A stretch of DNA of 64,000 nt from Stenotrophomonas sp. MMGLT7 (GCF_021168555.1 NZ_JAJOZS010000007.1:62001-126000), one strand, 5' to 3'. Numbered from the stretch's first letter, positions 8,450 through 19,721 are shown. Program-made: numbers and translations. Notes: a model not told the origin generated them from the letters alone.

Positions 8450-9088
8450 TCAGGCTCCTCCCTTCGCGGCGGCACCGGCCGCCGGGTCCACGCCGATCAC
8501 CAGCGTGTTCTCGTCCCGGTAGTGGTGCGGCGGCACCAGCAGGTTGGTCGGTGCCGGCACGCCCTGGAACACCCGCCCGGCCATGTCGAAGCGCGACTTG
8601 TGGCAGGGGCAGAAGTAGCCGCCCTTCCACTGCGGGTCGTAGGGTTCGGGACGGATCTCGGCGACCATCTCCGGCGAACATCCCAGGTGGGTGCACAACC
8701 CCACCAGCACCGAGATCTCCGGGCGGATGGAACGGTACTCCGGCTCGCTCGCGAGCACGTAGTCCGGCTGCTGGTCCTTGTTCTCCGACTCCGGATCGCG
8801 CAGGCGCGGGTCCAGCGTCGGCAGGGCGTCGAGGATGGCCTTGGAGCGCTTGACGATCCAGATCGGCTGGCCGCGCCATTCCACGATCAGCCGCTGGCCC
8901 TCCTGCAGCGCGCCGATGTCGGCCACGACCGGGGCGCCGGCGAGCTTGGCGCGGGCGCTGGGATTCCAGGACTTGATGAAGGGGACGGCGGCGAAACCCG
9001 CCCCCACCGCGCCCACCACGGCGGTGGTGGCGCCGAGAAACCGGCGACGTCCCGCATCTGCGGGTTCGTTGACCCCATCGTTGGCCAT
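8450..9088 (-). CDS. petA: Rieske iron-sulfur subunit of the bc1 complex
   Basis: The 2Fe-2S subunit that passes electrons from quinol to cytochrome c1. The 212-residue protein begins with a twin-arginine export signal (RRRFLGATT) and a single membrane anchor. The cluster ligands are in CTHLGC and CPCHKS. It is the first gene of petABC and lies three bases from petB. The promoter should lie in the 318 bp upstream. Confidence 0.97.
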   Translation of the reverse strand: MANDGVNEPADAGRRRFLGATTAVVGAVGAGFAAVPFIKSWNPSARAKLAGAPVVADIGALQEGQRLIVEWRGQPIWIVKRSKAILDALPTLDPRLRDPESENKDQQPDYVLASEPEYRSIRPEISVLVGLCTHLGCSPEMVAEIRPEPYDPQWKGGYFCPCHKSRFDMAGRVFQGVPAPTNLLVPPHHYRDENTLVIGVDPAAGAAAKGGA

Positions 9089-9406
9089 CCGGCGCTCCGA
9101 TCTTGGTGTTTGGGTAGCGGGTGTCGTATCGCCGGCGAATGACGGTTTCCGCTCGTCCCCGCCGCGTATCGCTGCGGTGCAACCCTTGCCCGGACGGCCA
9201 GTCGGGGCGGCGGCTTGCGCCTTGCGCTACGCGACGATGACTTCGCGGAAACACGGCATTCACCGGTCACACGGCACCAGTGGCTGCCAGCGGTCCGGTG
9301 GGGCGAGCCGCGGTGGATCTCCAGCAGTGTATCTAAAGCAGATCGCGGCGGAAATTTCCAGCGCGGCGCAGCAATGCCGATACCGTCACGATCTCCCGGG
9401 CGGCGC
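9089..9406. other. upstream region of petABC
   Basis: A 318-bp gap between the lytic transglycosylase stop and the petA start, both on the minus strand. It should hold the petABC promoter. I see no credible gene and no clear terminator or riboswitch-like structure. Confidence 0.5.
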
Positions 9407-10315
9407 TCATCGTGCCACCGCCACCGCGCTTCGGTAGCGGTCGGCCAGCACGCCGACGCGCTGCACGTAGCGCTGCGTCTCGCTGTACGGCGGCACGCCG
9501 CCATGGCGGTCCACGGCGCCTTCGCCGGCGTTGTAGCCGGCCGCGGCCAGCATCAGGTTGCCGTCGAAGCGCCTGAGCAGCCACGCCAGGTACTGCACGC
9601 CGCCGCGGATGTTCTGCACCGCATCATAGGAATCGGTGACGCCGAAGCGGCGCGCGGTGGCCGGCATCAGCTGCATCAGCCCCTGCGCGCCGGCACGGCT
9701 GAGCGCCACCGGGTTGTAGGCCGATTCGGCATGGATGATCGCCCGCACGACCGCCTCGTCCACGCCGAACTCGCGCGCCGCCGCCGCGATCTCGTCCCGG
9801 TAGGCGGAGGTGTTCAGGCGCACGGAGCCGAAGTCCACGCCGGGATTGACGCCGCAGGCGTAGCAGGTCTCGATGAAGCTGTAGGAGATCGTGCGCAGGT
9901 TCTCGATGCTGGCCACCTGCCGCGGCCGGGCGCTGGTGTAGTGGCGCACCCCGTCCTTCATGTAGGAATAGACCTCTCCCTTCACCACGCGCCGCACCGG
10001 CGCCGCGGCGACGGGGGCCGGGACCGGCGCCACCGACCGCGGCGCGCTGCCGGCCGCGACCGCGGTGGCGGCAGCGGCAGGAGCCGGTGACGGCACCGCG
10101 TCGCCCGAACGGGAGGGCCGCGGCTGCGCCCGCCCTGGCGCGGCGCTGGCGGGGACGTAGCTGCTGACCACGCTGCAGCTGGCGCCGGCGGTGCGCTTGC
10201 TGACGTAGCTGGGTATGCCGTCGTCGCCGATGCATTTGTACAGCGTGCCGGCGCTGGCCGGCGAAGCGGCCCACGCGGCGGCCAGTATCCCCAATGGCAG
10301 CAGCATTCCCCTCAT
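9407..10315 (-). CDS. exported lytic transglycosylase (SLT family)
   Basis: A 302-residue protein with a signal peptide (MRGMLLPLGILAAAWAASPASA) and an N-terminal DUF4124-like segment (GTLYKCIGDDGIPSYV). An Ala/Pro-rich linker leads to a C-terminal SLT domain. The SLT catalytic Glu is in HAESAYNPVA, followed by AGAQGLMQLMPATARRFGV and AAGYNAGEGAVDRHGG. It should cleave peptidoglycan glycan strands in the periplasm with 1,6-anhydro products. The start could also be the Met three codons in. It is divergent from miaB, 120 bp away. Confidence 0.9.
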   Translation of the reverse strand: MRGMLLPLGILAAAWAASPASAGTLYKCIGDDGIPSYVSKRTAGASCSVVSSYVPASAAPGRAQPRPSRSGDAVPSPAPAAAATAVAAGSAPRSVAPVPAPVAAAPVRRVVKGEVYSYMKDGVRHYTSARPRQVASIENLRTISYSFIETCYACGVNPGVDFGSVRLNTSAYRDEIAAAAREFGVDEAVVRAIIHAESAYNPVALSRAGAQGLMQLMPATARRFGVTDSYDAVQNIRGGVQYLAWLLRRFDGNLMLAAAGYNAGEGAVDRHGGVPPYSETQRYVQRVGVLADRYRSAVAVAR

Positions 10316-10435
10316 CGCGCGGAGTGTCCCAGCTTCGGCAACGCTTGCCAAGCCGTCCGCGCCGTCGCTCCATGCAAGCGCCCGGCGAGGCGCTAGACTA
10401 TGCGGCTCCCTAGCCACCCGTCTGGAATAAGCGCC

Positions 10436-11908
10436 ATGCCCGGGACCGTACTCCACCCCCTGCCTTCGGCAGGCGGCACCGCCCTGCCCTCTTCCGCCGC
10501 CGCCGGCACCACGCCCGCGCGCGGCGTGCCCAGCGATGGCTCGCCAGCGCGAGGCAAGCTCTACATCAAGACCCACGGTTGCCAGATGAACGAGTACGAC
10601 TCGGCCAAGATGGCCGACGTGCTGGCCGCCAGCGAGGGCCTGGAGCTGACCGACACGCCGGAGGACGCCGACGTCATCCTGATCAACACCTGCTCGATCC
10701 GCGAGAAGGCGCAGGAGAAGGTGTTCAGCCAGCTCGGCCGCTGGCGCCTGCTCAAGGAGAGCGGACTCAAGGCCGGCCGCAGGCCGGTGATCATCGGCGT
10801 CGGCGGCTGCGTGGCCTCGCAGGAGGGCGAGGCGATCGTCAAGCGCGCGCCCTACGTGGACCTGGTGTTCGGGCCGCAGACGCTGCACCGCCTGCCCGAG
10901 CTGATCCGTGCCCGCCGCGAGCAGAACCGGCCGCAGGTGGACATCAGCTTCCCGGAGATCGAGAAGTTCGACCGCCTGCCCGAGCCGCGCGCCGAAGGTC
11001 CGAGCGCGTTCGTCTCGATCATGGAGGGCTGCTCCAAGTACTGCAGCTTCTGCGTGGTGCCCTACACCCGCGGCACCGAGGTCAGCCGGCCGTTCGAGGA
11101 CGTGCTGGTGGAGGTGGCGCAGCTGGCCGCGCAGGGCGTGCGCGAGATCAACCTGCTAGGACAGAACGTCAACGCCTACCGCGGCCCGTACGGCGACGGC
11201 GAGGAGGCGGACCTGGGCCTGCTGATCCGCACCATCGCCCAGATCGACGGCATCGGCCGCATCCGCTTCACCACCTCGCACCCGCTGGAGTTCAGCGATT
11301 CGCTGGTGGACGCCTACCGCGACGTGCCGCAGCTGGCCAACTACCTGCACCTGCCGGTGCAGGCCGGCAGCGACCGCATCCTCAGCGCGATGAAGCGCGG
11401 CTACACCGCGCTGGAGTTCAAGCAGAAGATCCGCAGGCTGCGCGCGGTGCGCCCGGACATCTCGATCAGCTCGGACTTCATCGTCGGCTTTCCCGGCGAG
11501 AGCGACGCCGACTTCGACAAGACGATGAAGCTGATCGAGGACGTCGGCTTCGACCAGAGCTTCTCCTTCATCTATTCGCGCCGCCCCGGCACCCCGGCCG
11601 CGGACCTGGAGGACGACACCCCCGAGGCAGTCAAGCATGCGCGGCTGGAACGGCTGCAGGCGCACATCAACGCGCATGCGGCGTCGATCTCGCAGGCGAT
11701 GGTCGGCAGCGTGCAGTCGGTGCTGGTCGAAGGCCCCTCGCGCAAGAACCCGAACGAGCTGACCGGCAAGACCGAGAACATGCGCTCGGTGAACTTCCCG
11801 GGCAGCCCGCGGCTGGTCGGCCAGTTCGTCGACGTGGAGATCACCGAGGCGCTGAGCAACTCGCTGCGCGGGCGGGTGGCGATCGCCGACGACGGTATCG
11901 CCGCCTGA
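10436..11908 (+). CDS. miaB: tRNA-2-methylthio-N6-dimethylallyladenosine synthase
   Basis: A radical SAM enzyme that adds the 2-methylthio group to i6A37 of tRNAs reading UNN codons. The 490-residue product has the MTTase N-terminal cluster ligands ([29 protein letters not shown]), the radical SAM CxxxCxxC in [16 protein letters not shown] and a C-terminal TRAM domain. The ATG at 10436 is chosen; an extra roughly 40-residue low-complexity N-terminus precedes the first domain. In many relatives miaB is followed by phoH-ybeY-corC, but here those genes are 14 kb away. Confidence 0.97.
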   Translation: MPGTVLHPLPSAGGTALPSSAAAGTTPARGVPSDGSPARGKLYIKTHGCQMNEYDSAKMADVLAASEGLELTDTPEDADVILINTCSIREKAQEKVFSQLGRWRLLKESGLKAGRRPVIIGVGGCVASQEGEAIVKRAPYVDLVFGPQTLHRLPELIRARREQNRPQVDISFPEIEKFDRLPEPRAEGPSAFVSIMEGCSKYCSFCVVPYTRGTEVSRPFEDVLVEVAQLAAQGVREINLLGQNVNAYRGPYGDGEEADLGLLIRTIAQIDGIGRIRFTTSHPLEFSDSLVDAYRDVPQLANYLHLPVQAGSDRILSAMKRGYTALEFKQKIRRLRAVRPDISISSDFIVGFPGESDADFDKTMKLIEDVGFDQSFSFIYSRRPGTPAADLEDDTPEAVKHARLERLQAHINAHAASISQAMVGSVQSVLVEGPSRKNPNELTGKTENMRSVNFPGSPRLVGQFVDVEITEALSNSLRGRVAIADDGIAA

Positions 11909-12029
11909 AACATCGACCGTGGGACACCTCACGGACGCAGGGTCATGCCTTGCAACGTCCTGGACAGGGAGCCTTGCCAGGGGGCACGTCTGCAGCCTGC
12001 AACCCAAAGGACGTTGAGCGGCATCGGGC

Positions 12030-12812
12030 TCAAGATCCGGCCAGGAAGTCCAGCAGGATGCGGTTGAACTCGCCCGGGGACTCGATGTTGCAGATGTGGC
12101 GCCCGCCCACCTGGGCATAGCGGCCACCGCCTACGCCGTCCGCCAGCGCCTGCAGGTCGGCCGGCGGGCACACCGGATCGTCGTCGCCGGCCAGTGCCAG
12201 CACCGGGTTGGCGATCGCGCCCAGGCGGTCGCGGAAGTCGGCCGCGCCCACGGCGTGGCAGCAGCTTGCGTAGCCCTGTGGATCGGTGGCCAGGAACACG
12301 GCGAGGACCGCCTCGACCGTGGCGGCGTGGGCCTGTTGGAAGGCCGGGGTGAACCAGCGCAGGCGGGTGCCGTCGGTCAGCGCAGCCAGGCCGGTTTCCC
12401 GCACCTGGGCGATGCGCGCTTCCCAGCTTTCCGCGGTGCCGATCTTCGCCGCCGTCGCGCACAGCGCCAGCCGCTCCACCCGCGCGGAGGCCTCCAGTGC
12501 CAGCCACTGGCCGGTCAGCCCGCCGATGGACAGGCCGCAGACATGCGAGCGCTGCACGCCCAGCGCGTCCCACAGCGCCAGCACGTCGCCGCCGAGCTGC
12601 TCGATCCGGTACGGCCCGGCCGGCGCCCCGGAGCGGCCATGGCCGCGCACGTCGTAGCGCAGTATCCGGAACCGGGACGACAGTGCCTGCACCTGCAGGC
12701 CCCACATGTTCAGGTCGGTGCCCAGCGAGTTGGAGAAGGTCAGCCATGGCGCGCCTTCGCTGCCGTCGATGCGGTAGTGCAGGCGGTGGGAAGGAAGCTG
12801 GAGGAACGGCAC
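12030..12812 (-). CDS. pcaD: 3-oxoadipate enol-lactonase
   Basis: An alpha/beta hydrolase that opens 3-oxoadipate enol-lactone to 3-oxoadipate, where the catechol and protocatechuate branches meet. The 260-residue product shows the nucleophile elbow GLSIGG, the oxyanion/substrate region SLGTDLNMW and YDVRGHGRS, a late Asp in AGDDDPVCP and the catalytic His in [13 protein letters not shown] start at 12812 is preferred because AGGAG lies just upstream. It is the last gene of the catechol operon, 114 bp after pcaF. Confidence 0.93.
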   Translation of the reverse strand: MPFLQLPSHRLHYRIDGSEGAPWLTFSNSLGTDLNMWGLQVQALSSRFRILRYDVRGHGRSGAPAGPYRIEQLGGDVLALWDALGVQRSHVCGLSIGGLTGQWLALEASARVERLALCATAAKIGTAESWEARIAQVRETGLAALTDGTRLRWFTPAFQQAHAATVEAVLAVFLATDPQGYASCCHAVGAADFRDRLGAIANPVLALAGDDDPVCPPADLQALADGVGGGRYAQVGGRHICNIESPGEFNRILLDFLAGS

Positions 12813-12926
12813 GGCGGCTCCTGGTCGGGATGGCGGAAAGGAATGCGGGCAAGCGGATGATGCGCGGAGCGTCCGTCGTCGCGGCGGCAAGGACGCGCGG
12901 GTTCGCGGCGACGCCCGCCGCCGGCG

Positions 12927-14135
<1,209 letters not shown>

Positions 14136-14136
14136 C

Positions 14137-14802
14137 TCATGCTCCTTCGGTGGCCATTTCCAGCGGCAGGCCAGTCAGGCGCCGCAGCTCGTCCAGGCCA
14201 ACGCCGTCCACGGTCTCGATCACCCGCGCACCGTCCACGCCGACCGCGAACACGCCCAGGTCGGTGTACACGCGCGACACGCAGCGCAGCCCGGTCAGCG
14301 GATAGCTGCATTCGGCCACCAGCTTGCTCTCGCCGGCCTTGGTCAGCAGTTCCATCATCACGAACACCTGGCGCGCGCCGATCGCCAGGTCCATCGCCCC
14401 GCCGACCGCGGGGATCGCATCGGCCGCGCCGGTGCTCCAGTTGGCCAGGTCGCCGTGCGCGGACACCTGGAAGGCGCCCAGCACGCATACGTCCAGGCGG
14501 CCGCTGCGCATCATCGCGAACGAGTCGGCGTGGTGGAAATAGCAGCCGCCGGTCAGCAGCGTCACCGGCTGCTTGCCGGCGTTGATCAGCTCGGGGTCCT
14601 CCTGCCCGGGCGCCGGCGCCGGGCCCATGCCGAGCACGCCGTTCTCGCTGTGCAGGAAGATCTCCTTGTCGGCCGGCAGGTAGTTGGCGACCTTGGTCGG
14701 CAGGCCGATGCCGAGGTTGACGTAGGCGCCGTCCGGGATGTCGCGCGCCACCCGCGCGGCCATCGCGTTGCGGTCGAGCCGGTTGCGGTTCAAGTCGTTC
14801 AT
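14137..14802 (-). CDS. pcaJ: 3-oxoadipate CoA-transferase subunit B
   Basis: Beta subunit of the transferase that moves CoA from succinyl-CoA to 3-oxoadipate. The 221-residue protein contains the catalytic Glu in [10 protein letters not shown] and the VNLGIGLPT block. The start at 14802 overlaps the pcaI stop (ATGA). Sequence alone cannot separate it from a succinyl-CoA:3-ketoacid transferase (scoB), but adjacency to pcaF and the cat genes supports the 3-oxoadipate assignment. Confidence 0.93.
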   Translation of the reverse strand: MNDLNRNRLDRNAMAARVARDIPDGAYVNLGIGLPTKVANYLPADKEIFLHSENGVLGMGPAPAPGQEDPELINAGKQPVTLLTGGCYFHHADSFAMMRSGRLDVCVLGAFQVSAHGDLANWSTGAADAIPAVGGAMDLAIGARQVFVMMELLTKAGESKLVAECSYPLTGLRCVSRVYTDLGVFAVGVDGARVIETVDGVGLDELRRLTGLPLEMATEGA

Positions 14803-15476
14803 GCCGCCTCCCCGTTCGCCGTGGCGACCACGCGCTGCACGAAGATGCCCGGGGTCACGATCGTCTCGGGGTCCAGTCCGCCCAGCGGCACCACCTCGCC
14901 CACCTGGGCGATCGTGCAGTCGGCGGCCATCGCCATGATCGGGCCGAAGTTGCGCGCGCTCTTGCGGTACACCAGGTTGCCCCAGCGGTCGCCGCGGTGC
15001 GCCTTGATCAGCGCGAAGTCGGCGCGGATCGGGTACTCCAGCACGTAGTGCCGGCCGTCGATCTGGCGCGTCTCCTTGCCGGCGGCGAGCTCGGTGCCGT
15101 AGCCGGTCGGGGTGAAGATCGCGCCCAGGCCGTTGCCGGCGGCGTGGATGCGCGCGGCCAGGTTGCCCTGCGGCACCAGTTCCAGCTCGATCTCGCCGTC
15201 GCGGTAGGCGGCGTCGAAGTGCTGCGAATCGGCCTGGCGCGGGAACGAGCAGACGATCCGGCGCACGCGCTTGTGCTTGATCAGCGCCGCCAGCCCGGCC
15301 TCGCCGTTGCCGGCGTTGTTGCTGACGATGGTCAGCCCGCGCGCGCCGTGCGCGATCAGCGCATCGATCAGTTGGTCGGGCATGCCGGCGGTGCCGAAGC
15401 CGCCGATCATCACCGTGGCGCCGTCGAAGATGCCGGCCACGGCCTCGGTGCAGGAGGGCAAGGTCTTGTCGATCAC
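14799..15476 (-). CDS. pcaI: 3-oxoadipate CoA-transferase subunit A
   Basis: Alpha subunit of the 3-oxoadipate CoA-transferase. The mature start reads VIDKTLPSCTEAVAGIFDGATVMIGGFGTAG, matching the usual family N-terminus. I chose GTG at 15476 (225 residues) because GGAGAGGA lies about ten bases upstream; the in-frame ATG at 15506 has no such site. Other family marks are SNNAGNG and GTELAAGK. It overlaps pcaJ by four bases and follows catA by 151 bp. Confidence 0.92.
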   Translation of the reverse strand: MIDKTLPSCTEAVAGIFDGATVMIGGFGTAGMPDQLIDALIAHGARGLTIVSNNAGNGEAGLAALIKHKRVRRIVCSFPRQADSQHFDAAYRDGEIELELVPQGNLAARIHAAGNGLGAIFTPTGYGTELAAGKETRQIDGRHYVLEYPIRADFALIKAHRGDRWGNLVYRKSARNFGPIMAMAADCTIAQVGEVVPLGGLDPETIVTPGIFVQRVVATANGEAA

Positions 15477-15627
15477 GTTGTTCGTGTCCTCTCCGTGCCG
15501 GCCCATGGCCGGCGGGATGAATGGCCGAAGCGGCGGCCGCCGTGCGCCCGGGGAAGGCCGGGGCGGGCTCCGCCACGCGTGCCGGCGCGCGCGGCGCGGC
15601 GGCGATGCGCGGCGGCGGGTGGCGGCC

Positions 15628-16557
15628 TCAGACCGTGGCACGCAGGCGATTGACCACCTGGTTGTCCTTGCCGTCCACCAGCGCGGTCAGGTGGATGTCG
15701 AACCGGATGTCCTTGTAGTCGTCGCTGTCCAGGCCGCGCGCCTTGCCATCGTGCCTGTCCACCACCGGCGGGATCAGGCCATCGCGGGTGGCGTAGGCGA
15801 AGTCGTCCCAGATCAGCGGATCGCCCTCGATGTTGAACTGGGTGGTCAGCTTGCGGCAGCCCGGCGCGGTGATGAAGAAGTGCACGTGCGCCGGTCGCTG
15901 GCCGTGCCGATCGAGCTGGTCCAGCAGCGCCTGGGTGGGACCGTCGGGCGGGCAGCCGTAGCCGACCGGCATCAGCGTGCGGAAGCTGTAGCCCCCGTCC
16001 GCGCCGGTGCGTACCGCGCTGCGCAGGTTGAACGGGCTCTGCTCGCCGGTGGGGTCGAAGTGGGAGTAGAACCCCTTGGAATTGCAGTGCCAGGCCTCGA
16101 CCAGGGCACCGGCCAGCGGCCGGCCGTCCGGGCCGGTGACGGTGCCGTGGATGAACAGCGGCCCGGCATCGGGATCCGGGTCCTTGTCCATGCGCGCACT
16201 GCCCTCGTGCACCGGCGCGCCGGCCACGTAGAGCGGGCCTTCGATGGTGCGCGGCGTGCCGCCGGTGACGCCGGCGATGCGGTCCTCCTCGTCCAGGCGC
16301 ATGTCGATGTAGTGCTCCAGGCCCAGGCCGGCGGCCAGCAGCGCCGCCTCGTTGCGCGAGCCGAGGAAGTTCAGGTAGTTGATGCCGGCCCAGATCTCGT
16401 CCGGGGACAGGTCCAGGTCCTCGATGGTCCTGAACAGGTCCGACAGGATGCGGTGCACCGCCTGCTTGGCGCGGGGATTGCCGCCCTCGCCGCCCAGGTT
16501 GCTGACCGTGTCCAGGAACTGCTGGACCTCCCGGCCTTCGAAAATCTTCACGCTCAT
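15628..16557 (-). CDS. catA: catechol 1,2-dioxygenase
   Basis: An intradiol non-heme Fe(III) enzyme that splits catechol to cis,cis-muconate. The 309-residue protein has the expected iron ligands: Tyr in GPLYVAGAP, Tyr in GYGCPP, and two His in HVHFF. The N-terminal helical dimer domain is present and includes EIWAGINYLNFLGSRNEA. GAGAGGAGGG precedes the ATG at 16557. Its position between catC and pcaI is consistent with one operon. Confidence 0.97.
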   Translation of the reverse strand: MSVKIFEGREVQQFLDTVSNLGGEGGNPRAKQAVHRILSDLFRTIEDLDLSPDEIWAGINYLNFLGSRNEAALLAAGLGLEHYIDMRLDEEDRIAGVTGGTPRTIEGPLYVAGAPVHEGSARMDKDPDPDAGPLFIHGTVTGPDGRPLAGALVEAWHCNSKGFYSHFDPTGEQSPFNLRSAVRTGADGGYSFRTLMPVGYGCPPDGPTQALLDQLDRHGQRPAHVHFFITAPGCRKLTTQFNIEGDPLIWDDFAYATRDGLIPPVVDRHDGKARGLDSDDYKDIRFDIHLTALVDGKDNQVVNRLRATV

Positions 16558-16631
16558 GGTTTCCCTCCTCTCGGGTTGCAGGGTGTCGGCTGCCGCCGGC
16601 GTGGCCGCCGGCCGGTAGGAAACGGTTCGGT

Positions 16632-16922
16632 TCAGCGGTCGTCCTCGTACAGCGAGGACGGATGCCGGCACAGCGGCATCACCGCGATGTCCATGTAGAG
16701 GAACAGCGGCAGCGACAGCAGCAGCTCGTGCAGCTCGGCCGGGCTGTCCACGTCGAACACGGACACGTTCGAGTAGTGTCCGACCACGCGCCAGATGTGG
16801 CGCCACTTGCCGCTGCGCTGCAGCTCCTGGAAACGCGCCTTCTCCGTGGCCTTCAACGTCGCCGCCTGCCCGGCGGGCATGTCCACCGGCAGGTTCACGT
16901 CCATACGCACATGGAACAGCAT
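16632..16922 (-). CDS. catC: muconolactone delta-isomerase
   Basis: Converts muconolactone to 3-oxoadipate enol-lactone. The 96-residue product has the typical small ferredoxin-like fold length and the family opening MLFHVRMDVNLP, with GHYSNVSVFDV in the middle. It lies three bases after the catB stop, as in many cat operons, and 74 bp before catA. Confidence 0.97.
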   Translation of the reverse strand: MLFHVRMDVNLPVDMPAGQAATLKATEKARFQELQRSGKWRHIWRVVGHYSNVSVFDVDSPAELHELLLSLPLFLYMDIAVMPLCRHPSSLYEDDR

Positions 16923-16925
16923 GGT

Positions 16926-18080
16926 TCAGTCCTCCTTCTGGGCGGTGCCCGCGGGCACCGCGATGCGGTCGCGATCGCGCCGGAACGCCTGCACGCGGTC
17001 CTCGTCCAGCACGATGCCCAGCCCCGGCGCGGCCGGGACGGCGAGCTGGAAGTCGGCGTAGCGCAGCGGTTCGGCGAGGATCTCCTCGGTCAGCAGCAGC
17101 GGCCCGAACAGCTCGGTGCCCCACTGCAGGTTCGGGAAGGTGGCGAACACGTGGGCCGAGGCGATGCTGCCCACCGCGCCTTCCAGCATGGTGCCGCCGT
17201 ACAGCTCGATGCCGGCCGCGTCGGCGATCGCGGCCACCTCGCGCGCGGCGAACAGGCCGCCGGACTGCTCGATCTTGACCGCGAACACATCGGCCGCGCC
17301 GCGCCGCGCCGCCTCGAACGCGCTCTCCGGGCCGGTCAGCGATTCGTCGGCCATCAGCGCGATCGGGAAGCGCCGCGCCAGCCGCTGCATCGCCAGCAGC
17401 GAGGCCACCGGCTGCTCGGCCAGCTCGCAGCCGGCATCGGCCAGCGCCGGCAGCGCGCGCAGCGCCTGGCTCTCGCTCCAGGCCATGTTCACGTCCACCC
17501 GCACCGCGGCCCGGTCGCCCAGCGCGCGCTTGATCGCCGCCACGTGGGCGACGTCCTCGGCCGGCGCACGGCGGCCGATCTTGAGCTTGAACACCTTGTG
17601 CCGGCGCACGTCGAGCATGCGCTCGGCCTCCTCGATGTCGCGCCCGGTGTCGCCCGAGGCCAGCGTCCAGGCCACCGGCAGCGCATCGCGCACGCGCCCG
17701 CCCAGCAGCTCGGACAGCGGCAGCCCGGCGCGCTTGCCCTGGGCGTCGAGCAGCGCGGTCTCCACCGCGCACTTGGCGAAGTGGTTGCCCTTGACCAGCT
17801 TGCCCACGTGCGCCATCGCCGCCCGCACCCGGCGCGGATCGGCGCCGGTCAGCGCCGGGGCGATGTATCGGTCCACCACCAGCTTCATGCCTTCCGGGCT
17901 TTCCGCGCCGTAGGCGGTGCCGGCGATGGTGGTGCCCTCGCCCAGGCCGACGATGCCGTCCGAGCAGCGCACGCGCACCAGCATCAGGGTCTGGCCGTGC
18001 ATCGTCGCCACGGACAGGCGGTGCGGGCGGATGGTGGGCAGATCGACGAGCAGGGTCTCGATCGATTCGATGGTGGTCAT
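16926..18080 (-). CDS. catB: muconate cycloisomerase
   Basis: An enolase-superfamily enzyme that lactonises cis,cis-muconate to muconolactone. The 384-residue protein shows the catalytic lysine block KLKIGRR, metal ligands in DVNMAW, AEQPV and ADES, and the second catalytic lysine in KIEQSGG. The start at 18080 is the first Met of the family-like N-terminus MTTIESIETLLVDLP. It follows the symporter gene by 14 bp, so the two are almost certainly co-transcribed. Confidence 0.96.
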   Translation of the reverse strand: MTTIESIETLLVDLPTIRPHRLSVATMHGQTLMLVRVRCSDGIVGLGEGTTIAGTAYGAESPEGMKLVVDRYIAPALTGADPRRVRAAMAHVGKLVKGNHFAKCAVETALLDAQGKRAGLPLSELLGGRVRDALPVAWTLASGDTGRDIEEAERMLDVRRHKVFKLKIGRRAPAEDVAHVAAIKRALGDRAAVRVDVNMAWSESQALRALPALADAGCELAEQPVASLLAMQRLARRFPIALMADESLTGPESAFEAARRGAADVFAVKIEQSGGLFAAREVAAIADAAGIELYGGTMLEGAVGSIASAHVFATFPNLQWGTELFGPLLLTEEILAEPLRYADFQLAVPAAPGLGIVLDEDRVQAFRRDRDRIAVPAGTAQKED

Positions 18081-18094
18081 TCGGCTCCCGTGGT

Positions 18095-19501
18095 TCAGGA
18101 AGAAAGTGAGGTGGCCTGCCCGGCGGCAGGCGCCGCGTCGCCGCGCTTGAACAGCTGGCTCAGGCCCATGATCAGCAGCGGCGTGGCCAGCGCGACGTAG
18201 GCGTTGTCCACGCCCCAGGGATTGCCGGCCAGGTACCAGCCGACGGTGGCCACCAGCGAGGCGATGATGCTGACGAAGGCGCCGGTGGCCGTGCCGAAGC
18301 GCGGCGCGTAGAACACCAGCAGCACCAGCACCGCCAGCGAGGCGCGCAGCGCCTTGCCGAGGAAGGCGATCATCAGCACCTTGGTCGACAGCAGCGCCAG
18401 CGCGATCGGCAGCAGGCCGACCACCAGCGTGGCGATGCGCACGAAGCGCAGCGACCTGCGGTCGTCCCGGTCGGGGTTGAAGTACGGGTCGTAGAAATCG
18501 CGCAGCAGCAGCGTCGCCGAGCCCATGCTGACCGCGGAGATGGTGCCGAACAGCGAGCCGGCCAGGCCGGCCACCACCAGTCCCGCCGCCAGCCCGTCCA
18601 TCCGCCCGATCAGGCGCGGGAAGGCCTGGATCGACTCGATGCCCGGGAACAGCACCGCCGCGCACATGCCGATCAGCGCCGCGCAGATGCCGAACGGCAC
18701 CATCAGCCCCGCGCAGTAGAAGCAGGCGCGCTGGGCCTTGCCGGCCACGCTAACCGCGTTGACCGCCTGGATCACGTACTGGGTGGAGAAGATCGAGCCG
18801 ATGCCGGCGATCATCCAGGCCACGATCTGGCCCCAGCCCACCGCCGTCCAGTCGAACATCGCGGCCGGCAGCTGCCGGCGCAGCCCGGCCACGCCGCCCA
18901 CCTGGCCCAGGGCGAAGGCCAGCGCGATCAGCACGCCCACGTACTTGATCGAGGCGTGCACGAAGTTGGTGTAGATCACCGAGCGCATGCCGCCGACGCT
19001 CACGTACACCACCGCCACCACGCCGACGATCACCGTGGCCAGCACGCGATTGATGCCCAGCAGCCCGGCCAGCACCGCGCCGCCGCTGGCATAGATGGAG
19101 ACGGCGACGATCTCCAGCGCGAAGATGGTGATCACCGAGGTGGCGATGCGGGTGCGCTCGCCGTAGTTGCTCGCCAGCACGCCGGAAATCGTGTTCAGGC
19201 CCAGCTGCTTGTAGCGCCGCGCCATCAGCCAGGCGAACAGGACGAAGCCCAGCGCCAGCGCGAACAGGTTCCAGGACGCCGAGATGCCGACCTGGTAGCC
19301 GGTCTGGGCGGTGCCGATGCTGACCGCGGTGCCGATGAACTCGGACAGCATCAGGAACCCGATCAGCACAGCGGGGAAATGCCCGCCGCCATCGGTATAG
19401 GCGCCGGACGAGCGCGCGTGGCGACGCACCCAGAGACTGATCGCCGCGAGCCCGAGGACGTAGATGCCCGTCACCAGCAGCGCGCCTGTTGTATTGGTCA
19501 T
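18095..19501 (-). CDS. sodium:solute symporter, first gene of the catechol operon
   Basis: A 468-residue membrane protein of the SSS family with about 13 predicted helices. Visible family traits are GTAVSIGTAQTGYQVGISASWN after the second helix and the region SLFGTISAVSMGSATLLLRD. It is the promoter-proximal gene of the cat-pca operon, 14 bp before catB, so its substrate is probably a compound feeding the pathway (catechol, benzoate, muconate or a precursor). This is inference from position only. The cat operons I know best carry MFS or BenE-type importers instead. Confidence 0.85.
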   Translation of the reverse strand: MTNTTGALLVTGIYVLGLAAISLWVRRHARSSGAYTDGGGHFPAVLIGFLMLSEFIGTAVSIGTAQTGYQVGISASWNLFALALGFVLFAWLMARRYKQLGLNTISGVLASNYGERTRIATSVITIFALEIVAVSIYASGGAVLAGLLGINRVLATVIVGVVAVVYVSVGGMRSVIYTNFVHASIKYVGVLIALAFALGQVGGVAGLRRQLPAAMFDWTAVGWGQIVAWMIAGIGSIFSTQYVIQAVNAVSVAGKAQRACFYCAGLMVPFGICAALIGMCAAVLFPGIESIQAFPRLIGRMDGLAAGLVVAGLAGSLFGTISAVSMGSATLLLRDFYDPYFNPDRDDRRSLRFVRIATLVVGLLPIALALLSTKVLMIAFLGKALRASLAVLVLLVFYAPRFGTATGAFVSIIASLVATVGWYLAGNPWGVDNAYVALATPLLIMGLSQLFKRGDAAPAAGQATSLSS

Positions 19502-19621
19502 AGGCCCTCCGACATGACCGTGGAGCGGGATCGGCCGGCACCTTCGCGGGGCCGGTCGGCGTACCCGCGCAGGCTGCTACCGGCACGGCCATGCGTCCAA
19601 GATCATGTTGGGCAGCATTTG

Positions 19622-19636
19622 ATACCTTGAAGGTAT
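19622..19636. promoter_or_regulatory. CatM/BenM-type LysR operator ATAC-N7-GTAT
   Basis: The sequence ATACCTTGAAGGTAT is an exact match to the ATAC-N7-GTAT high-affinity site described for the LysR regulators CatM and BenM. It lies in the 220-bp gap between the divergent symporter/cat operon and the LysR gene, about 86 bp from the regulator start at 19722 and about 120 bp from the symporter start. I see no equally good second site. Confidence 0.75.
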
Positions 19637-19721
19637 ATATTTCCCGGGAGCGGCTTGTTATCTCGTTTTGCTTCGCTGCAACATGCCGCTGGAAGCATCA
19701 TTCGACTTTGGTCTAATCCCG

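Noticed and set aside
19570-19620. A second CatM/BenM site on the symporter side of the gap
   Set aside because: ATGC-N7-CATG-like sequence is present around 19604-19618 but it departs from the consensus in both halves.
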